The notes beneath the pieces are model-generated. The model saw only the letters and a program-made list of their open reading frames with translations. It was not told the DNA's origin and ran no database searches. Below, piece after piece: positions 41,392 through 53,682 of a stretch of DNA of 64,000 bases. How positions within the stretch are numbered: position 1 is the stretch's first letter; the number at the start of each line of letters is the position of its first letter. The stretch is from Schizochytrium sp. TIO01 (taxonomy: Eukaryota > Sar > Bigyra > Thraustochytrida > Thraustochytriidae): assembly GCA_004764695.1 (NCBI GenBank), contig SMSO01000031.1, forward strand, positions 4,449,048 to 4,513,047, written 5' to 3'. Both the position numbers and the translations under genes were made by a program.

Positions 41392-43023
41392 TTAAACGCT
41401 GTTGTGTCGGCACACAGGAGGAGCAAGATAGACTTGGCGCGGCATGAAGCGTGGTCCTGCCATAGCAATGCGAAGAGGGCGGCCACAGCACAAGGGGTCT
41501 CCAAAAGTAAAAAGACGACCGTGGACATCAAGTGCAGCGCTATGACGACCACCGCACACAACGTGAACAAGCTCAGGCTTTAGATGCGCCATCTCTCCAG
41601 GGCAGATTTCCTGAGGTGAATTGGTTGCCCAGAAGGAATTTTCTTTACCATCCTGGTTGTGAGAACCATTGCCAAAAGTCACAACGCGACCATTGGTTGT
41701 AAGCACAGCAGTGTGAGCAGTACCGCATGACATGGCCAGGGCAAACGGATTTGCAGCAGGAAGCCGAACCTTTGTAGGCTGAAAGATTGCACGTTGGAAG
41801 CGGCCAATGCCAAGCTCGCCATGGCGACAAGAGCCCCACATGTAAAGAGCTCCGGAAGCACTAATGAACCCAGAATGCTTACCACCAGCAGCAATGTGCA
41901 TGATGTCTTCACTAAGGGCAGACTCAGGCATAGCCACAAGCCGAGGGACTGCCGAATCACGGTGAAGAGCTTTATCTCGCTCGAAGTCGTTTCGGGCATC
42001 CGCAGCGCTTGCCAGGTTCGATTCAAGACCAAGTTTGCCATCAGTGCCCCCACCAACCGCAAACAGGCGGTTGCGGTTTGAAAGCAGCAAAAGGTGCTCT
42101 GCACCCGCGGCAAGTTGCACGATGCGTTCATCGGATTCAATGTCACCTCTAGCCAGGAGCTGCTTGTCGGCTTGCAACTCGCAGTCGAGTCCTGAGCCAA
42201 ATATGGCAATCTCGCCGGACGAGGTAATCGCTGCAGTGTAAAAACGACCAGCGACAACCTGGACGAAGCACGGCGCGCTGATTCCGTTGGTTGCAATACC
42301 TGTCGTGATGGGCTCAAATACTGCAGAAGGTTGGTTGTCCTCAGTAGCACGACCAAGCTGGCCTGCAGTATTGTTGCCGCAAGTCAAGATGCGTCCAGAA
42401 GATGTCAGGGCTGAGGTGTGCTGAGCACCACAGGCGACGCCAACAAAGGTCTCGCCAGGTGGTGCTGCAATGCGGACTGGGACCACAGAGCGCTCAAGCT
42501 CACCGTTTCCGAGCTGCCCAGAGCTACCGTCGCCGAATGTATAAAGACTGGAACCCATATTTTGGATGACGCAGGTGTGGCCTTCTCCGCAGGTCAAAGT
42601 TGTGGCGTAGGTCTCCTGGCGACTGTTGCACAACACGTGCAAGAGGCGTGCCATAGATGGTGTGCCAAAGCCACGTGGGCGTTCAAGAAAGTGGGCTGCA
42701 ATAGGCAAGCTTTGAATGTCATTGTCGCTATCCATAGCAAGCACACAGCGAAGTTGTTCTTCGCAGAACCGATCAACAACTGCTTTAATACCGCGGTTCA
42801 CCTGGGCAAGGTTGGCCAAATCTTTGGCCGAGAGAAACTTCATCAAGAAGATGACAAGCTCGACAGGTGCTTGGTTTCCCAGGAGCGGGAGGAGTTCATT
42901 GGCCTGAATTTGGGGAGCAACGCGAGCAACCGTCACTTCGTACGCAGCTCGAGCAACAACACGACGTGCTGCTGGGGGCTCGAGGGTGCTGCTATCACTA
43001 GATCGTCCAAGCCATGCAAGCAT
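41392..43023 (-). CDS. F-box-like plus RCC1-repeat protein
   Basis: A 543-residue protein. Residues about 50-95 (APVELVIFLMKFLSAKDLANLAQVNRG) fit an F-box: a Pro-Leu-type start, then a three-helix pattern. From about residue 145 the rest is a beta-propeller of RCC1 repeats, with recurring units such as GEGHTCVI ... LYTFGDGSSGQLGNG, CGAQHTSALTSSGRILTCG, AAGGKHSGFISASGALYMWG and CGGRHSAALDVHGRLFTFG. About seven blades can be counted. F-box/RCC1 proteins may present substrates to SCF ubiquitin ligases, while RCC1 propellers alone can act as GTPase exchange factors. The choice is inference. The gene starts at ATG 43023, just downstream of a CTT-rich tract. Confidence 0.88.
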   Translation of the reverse strand: MLAWLGRSSDSSTLEPPAARRVVARAAYEVTVARVAPQIQANELLPLLGNQAPVELVIFLMKFLSAKDLANLAQVNRGIKAVVDRFCEEQLRCVLAMDSDNDIQSLPIAAHFLERPRGFGTPSMARLLHVLCNSRQETYATTLTCGEGHTCVIQNMGSSLYTFGDGSSGQLGNGELERSVVPVRIAAPPGETFVGVACGAQHTSALTSSGRILTCGNNTAGQLGRATEDNQPSAVFEPITTGIATNGISAPCFVQVVAGRFYTAAITSSGEIAIFGSGLDCELQADKQLLARGDIESDERIVQLAAGAEHLLLLSNRNRLFAVGGGTDGKLGLESNLASAADARNDFERDKALHRDSAVPRLVAMPESALSEDIMHIAAGGKHSGFISASGALYMWGSCRHGELGIGRFQRAIFQPTKVRLPAANPFALAMSCGTAHTAVLTTNGRVVTFGNGSHNQDGKENSFWATNSPQEICPGEMAHLKPELVHVVCGGRHSAALDVHGRLFTFGDPLCCGRPLRIAMAGPRFMPRQVYLAPPVCRHNSV

Positions 43024-43129
43024 TTTCGCAGCTGCCTTTGTGGTTTTCTACTTTGAGAAGCTTATGGGCAGAGCTACGCCTACCGAAACGACCCAAACTT
43101 TGCGAAACTCCACGAGTTCCACGCAGCAA

Positions 43130-43720
43130 GTTCTCTTCTTCTTCTTCTTCTTCTTCTTCTTCCTCTTCCTTTTCTCTCTTCCAGACGCGATTGAAGCAGC
43201 AGCCAACTCTCTAACAGAGCCTGGCCGCTTTGTCAAACCGACGCCTTCTGTCCGGCAAGTACCGTGTTGCCTCGTGACCCTGGCCTGGTCTTCTTCTACA
43301 AGGACCTGCGCTGCTCGACTCAGTTCGCGCGTCAAGCAGCACGTTGATACTGAGCAAGTAAATAAACTAAACAAGTGAACAAGCAACTAACTGGCAAGTC
43401 CTCGAACCTGGACGGAGCCGAGTTCTCCGCCTGTTATTATATTATTCCAGTCGTATTCCTCGCGCGAGCTGGGCTTCCGCTTACTGTGACCCCGCGTCGT
43501 CTCTAGCGAGCGAGACCGTGCAATCGGGCAGTCAGGCAGGCAGTCCGTTTCGGTTTTGCTGGAGGCCTGTCCGGTTTACTCGGGTTTTCCAAGTTCCTCG
43601 ATTCTTTCTTTTTCCCGCCTCCTTTCTGTTTTCGTTTCTTTTCTTTCGGCTGTTTCCTTTCCTTTTCTCTCCTTCCTTTTCCCCTCTCTCTCTCTCTCTC
43701 TCTCTCTCCCCAAAGCCTGT
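43130..43720 (+). repeat. Pyrimidine-rich tract with CTT and CT arrays
   Basis: A CTT array (about 43135-43180), mixed C/T sequence (43595-43690) and a CT dinucleotide run (43684-43708) lie upstream of the minus-strand RCC1 gene. Confidence 0.85.
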
Positions 43721-43826
43721 GTTTTCTTGCTTTTGTACCTCCTCCGTTCTCTGCTGTCCCTCCAAATGCTGAGCAACAAGAACAGTGCTCATCATTCTTC
43801 GCCGCGACGGTGAATCGTGGTCAATC

Positions 43827-43893
43827 GCACGATCGATCGATCGATCAATCAATTAAACAAGCAAGCAAGCAAACAAGCAAAAGCAAACAAACC
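43827..43893 (+). repeat. GATC/AATC/AAGC/AAAC repeats
   Basis: Successive 4-bp arrays grade into one another, as in island 1. Confidence 0.8.
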
Positions 43894-44075
43894 AAGCATC
43901 GAGCTCTTTGCACAGCTTGAAGACCTCGGTCGCAGCTGGCAGTACCAGCAGGTGCCGGAAAGTAGCAGTTTCCACGAGCTGAGAGAGCCCGAAAGAACGA
44001 GAAGAACGCCGCCAATTATGCTACAACTACAGAGCGAGAGCACATCTTCTGTTTATGAATGAATGTGTACGTATA

Positions 44076-44109
44076 TGTATGTATGTATGTATGTATCTAT
44101 CTATCTATC
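44076..44109 (+). repeat. GTAT and CTAT repeats
   Basis: GTAT units pass into CTAT units without a gap. Confidence 0.85.
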
Positions 44110-44656
44110 GTATACACATCGAACCCAACCAATATTGAACTACCTGAACCCCCGCCATCAAAACAAACTCCGACTTTCTTCGTCTCTGACTGAGCCCAGT
44201 TTTGGAGAGCACCTCGGCAGCTTGAAACACGGGTCTCTCTGCCTCTTTGACTGTCTGTCTAAGCACTCGATCCCTCCGACGGAAGGCATCGCATTGGCTT
44301 CGATTGAGCTCAGTTTTTATTCTTTCGTGCACAAAACCAAATGGAGGTTTTGAAGCTTTTCAGTTCTCTCCGTTTCCTTTGATCGCTCACCTTTTCTCGA
44401 GGTTCAGTTGGGCGGGAAATCGACCGGCCGAACGAGCTGTGTTTTAGTCCCGCCTTAATAACCAGTGTCTTTAATATGCTGTAAGATCCGGATTTAAGGA
44501 ATGTTTTTTATATATGGGGTAGTAAGGGAACGGAAGCGCCCCGGATGCTACTGTAAAGGAAGGCTTAAGAACGTGGCTGTGGTTGTGTTTTGGTCTGTCA
44601 CTCATGGCCTTTTTAAATTAAAAGCTTTTTTTTTGTTTCTTTTTTTTTGTTTCTTT

Positions 44657-44690
44657 GCTTTTTGCTTTTGCTTTTGCTTTTGCTTTTTTT
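44657..44690 (+). repeat. TTTTGC hexanucleotide repeat
   Basis: About five TTTTGC units within a T-rich stretch. Confidence 0.8.
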
Positions 44691-47600
44691 GTCAAATTTT
44701 CCATCCCTCGTCGCTTCGTTCTTTGAGGTTTGAGCGAGCTCATCGCACTTTGTTGTGGACGTAGTAGAGAGATGGAGTTTATTTGAAGTAGATCGAAGAT
44801 GGGGCCGGACATTGATAGAAACTGGCAACACGCATGCCTTGCCCCTGCGTTGGTGCAGACCGTCGAAGGTCGCTTGATCGCACTCTGGAAAACGTGTACC
44901 TAAACTGTCGAAGCAGCCTCGAAAAACGCAAAATCCACTTGCTCGAGGCGCCTTGTACTTCTTTAGCTAATTTGCACATTTGAAGAAACTTCTGAAGATA
45001 TAGTTTGATACTTTCCTAAGGCCATAGTCATTTCTCCATATCAGTTCAACTCCAAATACTCGCAGAGAAATTACCTCTTCAAAGGTGAGAGGATCTGCTC
45101 ATATGTACCCACTCCTTCTTATTAGAGAGCTTTCTTTGAAGAGTACGGTTTTATTTCTAGCACCCAGATCTTATAGTTGATTTCCAAATACACCCCGGGC
45201 CCCGTTCTCGCTGTCTTCGTCCTCCTCAATGAAGATGAATGATTAAATCATCTAAAGGTTCAATGTATCTTGCCCAAGCGTCGCCTTTCACATCCACGAG
45301 ATCAATCTTAAGCTCAGTCCCACTCACTCACCTCTGAAGCTCCCTGACAGCTAGATCTTCGTATCTATGCCATTATCGCAATGATAGTTCTTTCTGCAGA
45401 ATACTCACTGCCGGTGTGAAGTCTAGTTTCTCTTCGCAGCAGGAGTGGTGAATTGGGCCTAAGTTATGCTTCCTGCCGGCAAGCTTGCTGCTCAAGGTGC
45501 CACTAGGCCTCAGACTTCGCGTCTTGCCAATGACACGTAAGTCAATTGTCCGCTGCCTTTGTCGCCAGCGCATTTGCACCAGTTTCGAACGGCCGCAGTC
45601 ATCCGCCACGGTCTCAGAGTTAGCGAGGAGGAGCAAAGAAAGCCCAGGAAGAACTTGAAGTTGAAGACCCGCGTACATGTGTTCCTTGGTTCCTACTGAG
45701 TCGGTTCTGTAGTTTCTCGCCAATCTCGATGTCTCCGCCAGAGTCTTAAAGCCATAATGGCTCTCGTCCCCTTTGATGATTCTTCTTTCGTTTCCCTTTT
45801 TTATTTCTTCGATTCTGCTCTTTTCAGGAGGTGCGCAAATGGACCCATAAAACGTCTGCAGCCAGCCGCCAGCCAGCACGGAGGGCTTGGGCAACCAGTG
45901 GGCGAGAATTTGGCCCAAGGCAAGAGGCACGAGGAGGAACAGCCGCTGAATGGCGAGGAGTAGCGAGCAACGACCGCGATTTATTCATCCTCCTCCTCGG
46001 TAGTGGATGAGGGACTGTTCTTCTGTTGGCGAGATTTAGAGGTAGCCGCAGCTTTTGCTTTTGTACGTATGTTAGTAGCTCTTAGTAATGCATAATATAT
46101 ATATATCATGATATTTTTTTTTTTTTAAAAAAAATTATTTAAAATCTCTTTTTAAGCGGAGATTCCTTCTATTATTTTCTTAGTTTCTTTTTATAAGAAA
46201 TTACAAGAAAGAAAAAAAAACGAAGATCTGAAGAAAGGGAAAACGTAAGTAAGTATTTTGTTTATTCAGTCCCTGATCGTTCCGGATTAGAGCTGTGATT
46301 TGCACCACTTTCTGAAAATCATTTGCTGAGGTCTGATTACTGGGTGCTACATGACGATCGGTTGTGCTGGTGTCTATCTCTAGACCGCGTATTGCTGCTG
46401 GTTATGCCGTGCAAGATGCTGCGTTAGCGCCAGTTTTCGTTTATTATCGAGAATGTGCCGACTAGCGCATGGGCAGATGCTCAGATACGCTGCTCCTTTG
46501 CAAGCACATTTCGTGTTTTAGAGTTCCTGCAGCATTGACTATGAATGCCTTACTCTTGCTATTACAATCCGGACGCGTGAGTAAATCAAAATAGAGGTTC
46601 GCGATAATTGGGCTGTCTCTTAATCTTTGCTGGAGTGAAGTTATGTCTTGAATTTCGACCGATCATGCCGCCAAAAACTCAAATTTGGTCTCCTGCAGCT
46701 TGTAAGAGGTGGATTCGCTAACTTAGATCGACGCAAGGACCCATGGTCGGTCCAAAACAGCGTGCTTCAAAAGCCATCCCAATATCCGCAGGTTACGGGT
46801 GGAATGGCCCCAAATCTCCCGTGCTCTTCAACTCTGAAAGTATCATCTTGACTGACTGAACTGCCCAAATTGTACGTTGTCCGCGTTGCGCTGATGGGAT
46901 GCCGGTGCCTAATTCTCTTAGACGCGGCTCTCTTTCGATCAAGATCTGAGCTCGCCTGCTTCTGTGCCAGTGCATTTCACAAAATCCACTCCACGTGCGG
47001 AGTTCGAGGGCTCGATAGCAATCGCAACTGCTTTCAACGGTGCTCTATAATCCTCGCGGCCGAGGAACGCAGCCTGTAGGAGGGCATTTGTTGGTGATCT
47101 TGAACAGGCAGGCTTCGCTATAAATGTGCCATTTCAGATGGTTTTCGCACGCAGAAGAGGGAAATAGTTGAACTTTGGACTATTCCTCGTACACACGCAC
47201 TTCGTCGAATGTGGCAAAAATAGAGAACGGAGAAGCCACCGATGACAGCCACCCAAATCCACGCTCGGCGTGAATAAAAATGCACGGCCGTAGCCGCTTA
47301 GGCGCTTGCCAAACCAGTCGAATTTGTATAGACAAGCGGTGCGCAGGTACCGTCAATTTCGTGTTGTATGTGATGTTTCACAAAACTTTTTCTAGGTTTT
47401 CATTTTGCAATTTCGTGAAATTAAAAGAAAAAGAAACAAAAAAAAAAGAAAAAAAAGAAGACACCTAACACTTGAACTAATTCGGTTCATCGATTCACAG
47501 ACAGACAGCACAGTAAACAAACTCAAAATCAGGAGCCACAACTCGTTCTCTTGTACAACACAGTTGGTTTGATGAAGAGAGAAACATGGCTCCCTGGCCT

Positions 47601-50196
47601 CGTTAAACTTTAGGCCTCAGTTGCGGAGCGTGAGCATCAACGAAATGGAGACAGACACCCATCCATGCTTGGTGCAAATGAGAATTGTTACAAGATGGCA
47701 CCTAGTACACATTTAGTAATAGGAACCCACTCCACTCTAGAGGTAGAAAGTGAAGATACCGGAAGGATTCTCCTTCTCTTTCTTGCTTCCATTCACTGAG
47801 CCTCTTTTCTTCCGCACCACGCTCACGGCAATGGACACCCATTGCCTTCTCTAGCCGCCCAACTTGGTGTACTCGACAACCAAGAAGCAGCTCTCAGACT
47901 ATTCCAGCCGAGCCACCCAAGGCTCGCAAAGCGCAGGCAGAACTACTTGGACAGGCACCACCACTCATGTATGTCTCGAAAATCGATGGTTCTGAAAATC
48001 AGTCCAATCATGCACGGGAAATCAAACTCGGAGAGAGACAAAGCGCGATGAAAACACATTTGTGAAGGTCAGGACGCCACAATGGTGGCGGCGGTGGCCA
48101 CTCATTCATTATACAAAAGATGAGCTTTCGTGTCACCAACCATCAGAGGTATGGATAGCTTGTAGGCTCGTGTGCCCAGCCCTTTCTATGCGAGACGTGG
48201 ACGCTCGCTTGGTCCTGCGAGCTTAACGTGGCTTGCTCAGAATCGTTAGACTCAAGTGAAGACTTTGAGGCGGACAGCTCTAGCGAGGCGACAGGAGGAG
48301 ACCAGAGGGTCTAGAGCAAAAGCCAAATCTGTGAGATTACATTGGCAGAGTCTGCCAGACCTCTATTTTACTTACTCCATGACTGGGCACAAGCACATGC
48401 TTCACTACTTGCTTTGTTTGGCCGTAGGTTCATGGAGTGGGAGGGAGAGGTGCTACAATGCAATCGAAGTATTGATAAGCCGAGGACGGTGAGATTTGCT
48501 CACCCGATGAAAGTCTGCTTGATTGGCGTACTAGGTGGTACAAAGGAAGGAGGACACAGGCAAGCTCAATGTTTCTCAACCATTCCTCGGCTTCTGATCA
48601 TACAGGCTCCTTCGTACAACAGAGAATCGACTTAGGATGAGGTGCAGGGGATGGCCGAGAGCAACCAACCACTTGTCGTCCACTTGTCGTCCTTCCGGGA
48701 ATGTCCGTACTTTAAAACACTGTTGAATTCTGCGCCGAACATAGTCTAGCTCAGTACGAAGTGTATGTTCAGGGTAGTATCTTTGCCGTTGAATATTCGC
48801 TGACCTCTTGAGACTGGAAGTAGTGTTTGGCAACCAGTTCTACTCGACAGCAACAAGCTGGAGAAAGGGAAGTGGAAAGAGGCCTTTTAATGGCTTCGAA
48901 ATCAAAATATAACCTTGCAAATACAATCAACTCAACGGGTTTTTGCAAGCAATCAAAATATAGCTCAGTGTAGTTCTACTTAAGTCTCTATGGCGCTAGA
49001 TAGGTATTGGCCAATCAAACGATCTTCATTTGCTGATATGAGAGCTAGGTGTGGGTACAGGTTAGTTCAATCGAATCATAGCATCACTGAAGTCCATAAT
49101 TTATATCCTATATCTTGTCATGTAGCGAAGTATATATAGAGCTTTAAGATCAGGTTGTCTCAGAATAGCGATCTACCTTATTCAGATTGGAGTTTACATA
49201 TGAGCATTTCGTGATTATAAAATGAAAAAAATTGGTCGTCGCATATTTAAACACACATATATAATTTAGATAGGAATAAATTGGGTTCTTGTCCGAAGAA
49301 AGAACTCTATTTGGTATAGTATATCCTGCAATAGAATGTCAATCCATTTTTTTAAAAAAAGAATGGGCTCAATCTACTCACAGTATAGAACACTCTTCAG
49401 CAGCACCGTTTGTCTAGAGAAGTTGAAAGCAAAAACTTAACTAAACTGAAACGTCTAATGTGTTGGAGTAGTTTCACTATGCAAATAGTTTAGGTATGCA
49501 TGTAAGCTATATTCACAAAGATATTGCCTGCGCTTGGGGGCAATGCTTTCGAAGCTGTAGTCTAAGTAACAAAAGTTGGCTCTCACTAAAAATTCATAAC
49601 TCACCAAATGTAATGCATTCTAGCTAAAGCAAGTCATATGAGTCAAAGATCCCTGATGCACTTCTATTTGCATTATAACCTGAGGCGACTGTAGGGATAG
49701 CATCTTAAAATTAATTCTAGCAGTTCATGCCAAATACCGACTAGGGAAATAGAATTAACACTAGGTTAGACTTTGCAAGACGTTTCTTTTATAGCGATAT
49801 ACAGGCTAGCTACGGGCAATATTCCTTCTTTTTTGTAACTACATTACTCCATACGCACATCTTATCTTACCATTTATCTATCTCCATTAAGGCTTTAATG
49901 AAGGCACGAGTACTGAAGGAATCGTGAGCAATACTATTTGAATTATTGTAAGGACAATGCCGCTACGGTTCGTAAAATATGGACATCCCAGGAGCATGTA
50001 GCATCACATTGAAGTTGAATGTTCAGTAATTATAGCAGTAGTTATAAGAAGTACTAGGTGTCATGCAGCGATGGACGTACACACCAATTTCCAAGGCGGC
50101 TCTTCCTTAAATTTCCGCAACCCTATTTATTTATGTATATATATTATCTTTTTTAAAGTGATGGAAAATCGACTTGACTTGATTGAATTTTGAGAT

Positions 50197-52218
50197 TTAC
50201 ATGACCTCAAGGAAAGAGGCCTCGTCCTGCACATTCGTGTCACGGCGTTGTACTCGACGTTTCACGTAGGTTGTATCAATGACAGCATTCGAATGGGAAG
50301 CATGATAGTCGACACGTGCAGTTGTGGCATTGATCAAATCTACAAAAGCGGCGCCCCAAGTTCGGTTCTCCGCAAAAATGAACTTTTTATCTGGGGTGTC
50401 ACTAAGCGCAGAGAACGCATAGCCGCCCGCACCAACAACAAAGTGCTGAGCTCCACCTTCAGATAAACATTTATTATCCGAGAGGTGAGGACAGCTTCGC
50501 TGATAGGAGTGATGGTGACCGTAAAAGGCCATATCCACGCCATATTCTTCCATCAAAGGTTCGAGGGTGGAGCGCAGGGATGCAGCAAGGCCGTCATGAT
50601 CACCAACAAAATTCGAAGATACATACATGGGGCGGTGGCCCATGAGGATGACCCAAGGTGTTTTCTTGCGATCGACTGATGCCCAATCTTGCACAAGCCA
50701 TTCATATTGAGGAGACTGTTGATCAAATTCATGTTCTGTTGAGATCATCGTGATGTGCGCCAAGCCATGGTCGAAAGAGTACCATGGGCTATCTCGAACA
50801 GCAAGGGCGCGTTGATTGAACGCGCCCTTCCGTAAGCGTGTTGAAGGTGTTTGACCAGCGAAAGGAAAGTAGGTAGCATATGGAATACCACATTCGCCTT
50901 GGCTGTCTGTGCTAGGAACAGCACTCTTAGCCCAACCCATTTCATGGTTGCCAATGCAAGTCATGTAGCTGACCTGAGACGAGATCTTTTCAATCTGCTC
51001 CAAAAAGGTATCCCACAACGCTAGGGCGCCGGTAGCATAACTAATATCACCAATGTGATTGACCAAAGTAAGGTTAGGATACTTTTCTAGGAGCCAATGG
51101 ACTAGCCGCGTCGTGTTACGAGCACCAAGCTCTCCGTGTCCATAAAAGTCCCAGCTGTGCTGCATGGAGTCATCAATGCCGTTCATTGATTGACCCATGT
51201 CACCAAAAACAACCATTTGGGTGCGACGATTGGAACCCTGAACGCCGCGTACAACACGGCGAGGACTAGATGCCCCCGTCTTCAAGTTCTTGATCACATA
51301 CGTGACACGATCATCACGTGGAAAAACGTTCTTCACAACAGCAACCAACTGTGTTCCTGGTGTCATGTATCCTGTAGAAGCAGCTGGGCGAAGTTCGGGT
51401 TCACAGAAGTCGTCTGACGAATAAGTAAAAGAAGCTTCGGGTGCCTGTACAGTAATCAAGTTGCCCTGCTCTGTGGATAGCTCAACCTGCCAGTCAGACG
51501 GGTTCTGTTCAAGTTCAGGAGAAACGGACCAGACAAAGCGCAATGCCGAACTATCATCAACGACTTGGGAAACACGTACATGCTGCGGGACCTCCAAAAG
51601 CTCTCGCGGGACCTCAAAGATGTCTGACATAGCAAGGATTTCTGGATACGGCGAGACGCCCGGTGAAACGTAGGCTACACGGTATGCTGATGCCCCAGGG
51701 TGCATTAGTATCTTGAAGTCTGTGCGGCCAGATGCCTTGCCAGATTTCTGCGGTCTAAACTGCACAGGAAACTTGCCAAGCGGAGAGCAAGGTCCCGTGC
51801 TCTTATCGCATGCGAACACTCCAATCCAGTCATAAGGCGTGAGGAATTTGAGACGATCCCAATGCACACTAATCTCAAGTGCAGTTTCTTCGTCCGAGCT
51901 AACTACTTTGAGATCTTCGACTTCGAATATGGGAGAGACATCTTCTAGCAGACTCGCAAAAGATTCAACTGTTGGCGCCCTGAATCCTAGCGGAACAAGG
52001 CTTTGATCGAAGTATCCTGTGCCTCCGCCGCTGTGCAAGTCGGTGCTGGGCGGCACGTGGTGAAAAGTCTTAAAAAATCTCAATCTTTCGGCGTCTGTCA
52101 GCTCTCCAGAACCATAGTCAGCAGCTGAAGAGATGCTCAAGGAGGTCGATGGTTGCCAACACGCAGCTGTAACCACGCTGATGACCGTCAGGGCGGCCGT
52201 TGTCTTGGAGGTCGTCAT
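50197..52218 (-). CDS. Purple acid phosphatase (secreted metallophosphoesterase)
   Basis: A 673-residue purple acid phosphatase. Residues 1-32 look like a signal peptide (MTTSKTTAALTVISVVTAAC). An N-terminal beta-rich region (about 90-320) corresponds to the fibronectin-like domain of large plant-type enzymes. The five metal-ligand blocks are all present: GDMGQ (about 336), GDISYA (about 390), GNHE (about 424), GHRP (about 526) and GHHHSYQRS (about 566). These bind the Fe-Me dinuclear centre that hydrolyses phosphate esters at acid pH. The conserved tyrosine of GDxxY is intact. The role is probably phosphate scavenging outside the cell or in the vacuole. The open frame extends 28 codons upstream to 52302, but the ATG at 52218 places the signal peptide at the N terminus. 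An AT-rich TATTTAAATA-like element lies about 70-80 bases upstream. Confidence 0.93.
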   Translation of the reverse strand: MTTSKTTAALTVISVVTAACWQPSTSLSISSAADYGSGELTDAERLRFFKTFHHVPPSTDLHSGGGTGYFDQSLVPLGFRAPTVESFASLLEDVSPIFEVEDLKVVSSDEETALEISVHWDRLKFLTPYDWIGVFACDKSTGPCSPLGKFPVQFRPQKSGKASGRTDFKILMHPGASAYRVAYVSPGVSPYPEILAMSDIFEVPRELLEVPQHVRVSQVVDDSSALRFVWSVSPELEQNPSDWQVELSTEQGNLITVQAPEASFTYSSDDFCEPELRPAASTGYMTPGTQLVAVVKNVFPRDDRVTYVIKNLKTGASSPRRVVRGVQGSNRRTQMVVFGDMGQSMNGIDDSMQHSWDFYGHGELGARNTTRLVHWLLEKYPNLTLVNHIGDISYATGALALWDTFLEQIEKISSQVSYMTCIGNHEMGWAKSAVPSTDSQGECGIPYATYFPFAGQTPSTRLRKGAFNQRALAVRDSPWYSFDHGLAHITMISTEHEFDQQSPQYEWLVQDWASVDRKKTPWVILMGHRPMYVSSNFVGDHDGLAASLRSTLEPLMEEYGVDMAFYGHHHSYQRSCPHLSDNKCLSEGGAQHFVVGAGGYAFSALSDTPDKKFIFAENRTWGAAFVDLINATTARVDYHASHSNAVIDTTYVKRRVQRRDTNVQDEASFLEVM

Positions 52219-53682
52219 TGTGCTCGCAAAGAGCACGCGGAGATCGGGTTTGGAACAGGGCTTGGCCACGAGCACTAGCTCCGAAGATTTATTTAAATAC
52301 AAATTATTAATTTAAACCAATATGAACTTGTAGTTACTCGGAGATAGCACAGTGCTAGAGGACGTTTCCAAGATTCTTGCGCGGAGACCTCGGGATTCTT
52401 CTTGCAGGCGTACTACAAGGCACATCACCTGGGGAGAGGATTCATTTTGATGTGTATGTTCTTGTTCTTGTTGAAAGACTATACTCCTTGTGCGTGTGAG
52501 AGAGGGGGGATAGATGGTCCCTCAAGCGTTGAACAATGCAGCAAAGCTTAGAAATACTATCACGAAAGCAGGTCAATGCATAAGGTAAAACATGAAGTTG
52601 TAGGTATCAATTCTAGGACACAAGTATATATGTTAATAATCAATGTATTTCATTGAATCTTCGCTCTTCAGTCTCTGCATTGAAGCTTAAATGTTGCCAT
52701 CAAACCAAAAGAAAATTTACCGAGAATAATTTCTGATAAGACAGTGTTTGCTTTCCCTTTAATGTTCCCCTCGATCGGAATTGGGATTTACAGCCCAAAA
52801 GTAAATAGGAATAGGCCTGCCTACGAGGTACAGAATTGAATAGACATCAAGTTGATGAAATATAAAATATTATGATCCTTACATGAAGTATCTAGCCAAT
52901 TTACATGGACTTTATATGAAGTAATCTATCGGGTGTTGATTTCCAATGTTTAGGCCTCCATCCATGATTCTTAGTTTAAAAACAAGTCGCAAGTGTCACA
53001 TGACTATCTCAATTTAAATATATTATACATTTTAAAAGTTGTTTATACCGCTAAAAAGGATAGAGGAATGATGATTCAATCACACAGATTAGTTCAGTTT
53101 TTTAAATTCTAAAGGATGCAAAAATAAAAAGAGTGCTTTTCCTTCAACAGAGAGTGAAGGCTGCTCTAAGTGACTAAATTTCTGTTGTGTAGTTCGCTCA
53201 ATCCTCCCTTATCATTAATAAAGCAAAAAACAACTTGGTAGCTTCTGCACTTCACTCTAAAGAAAGAAAAGAATCAGAAGCTTTGCTTAAGTTGTAGATG
53301 AGCTCTTCAGAACGATCAATTGGTTTTCAACTACAAAGACAAGCAGGCAGTATGTATGCAGTTATTTAAGAGCTAGTTCTATGAACTACTAAATCAGATG
53401 AACCTATTTTTAAAGTACCATTGCTTCACCTCGACATCACACTTCAATAGAGATAGATCAATATCATGCATGCTATCGCGTAGAATCCGATTTCCGTATC
53501 TCTTTTCTTAGAGTGTAATATATTAATTGTTATTGGTTCAAGAAATTATTTTAATTGTAATAATATCATACCATAAAAGTCATCGCGTGGGATCCCAATT
53601 CACTATCCTTAAGTTCTTGCAGTTTGATATATATATGTTTCTCCATCCAATAGAATAGTTTACTTGTACCATGCCGTCAATC
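52219..53682. other. AT-rich spacer
   Basis: This is 1.46 kb between the start of the phosphatase and the end of the S2P gene, both on the minus strand. No gene is seen. Confidence 0.5.

Larger units (their letters stand above)
43024..50196. other. Gene-poor island 2
   Basis: This is 7.2 kb with no recognisable gene. The left end (43.13-43.72 kb) is pyrimidine-rich on the plus strand. Tetranucleotide arrays (GATC, CAAG, GTAT/CTAT), a TTTTGC hexamer array and long A/T runs (46110-46140, 47430-47460) follow. The longest open frame (45373-45930, minus) has no family features. Confidence 0.6.

Noticed and set aside
45373-45930. 185-codon minus-strand open frame in island 2
   Set aside because: Although the longest in the island, it shows no recognisable domain, and its neighbours are repeats. 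It could only be revived by transcript data.
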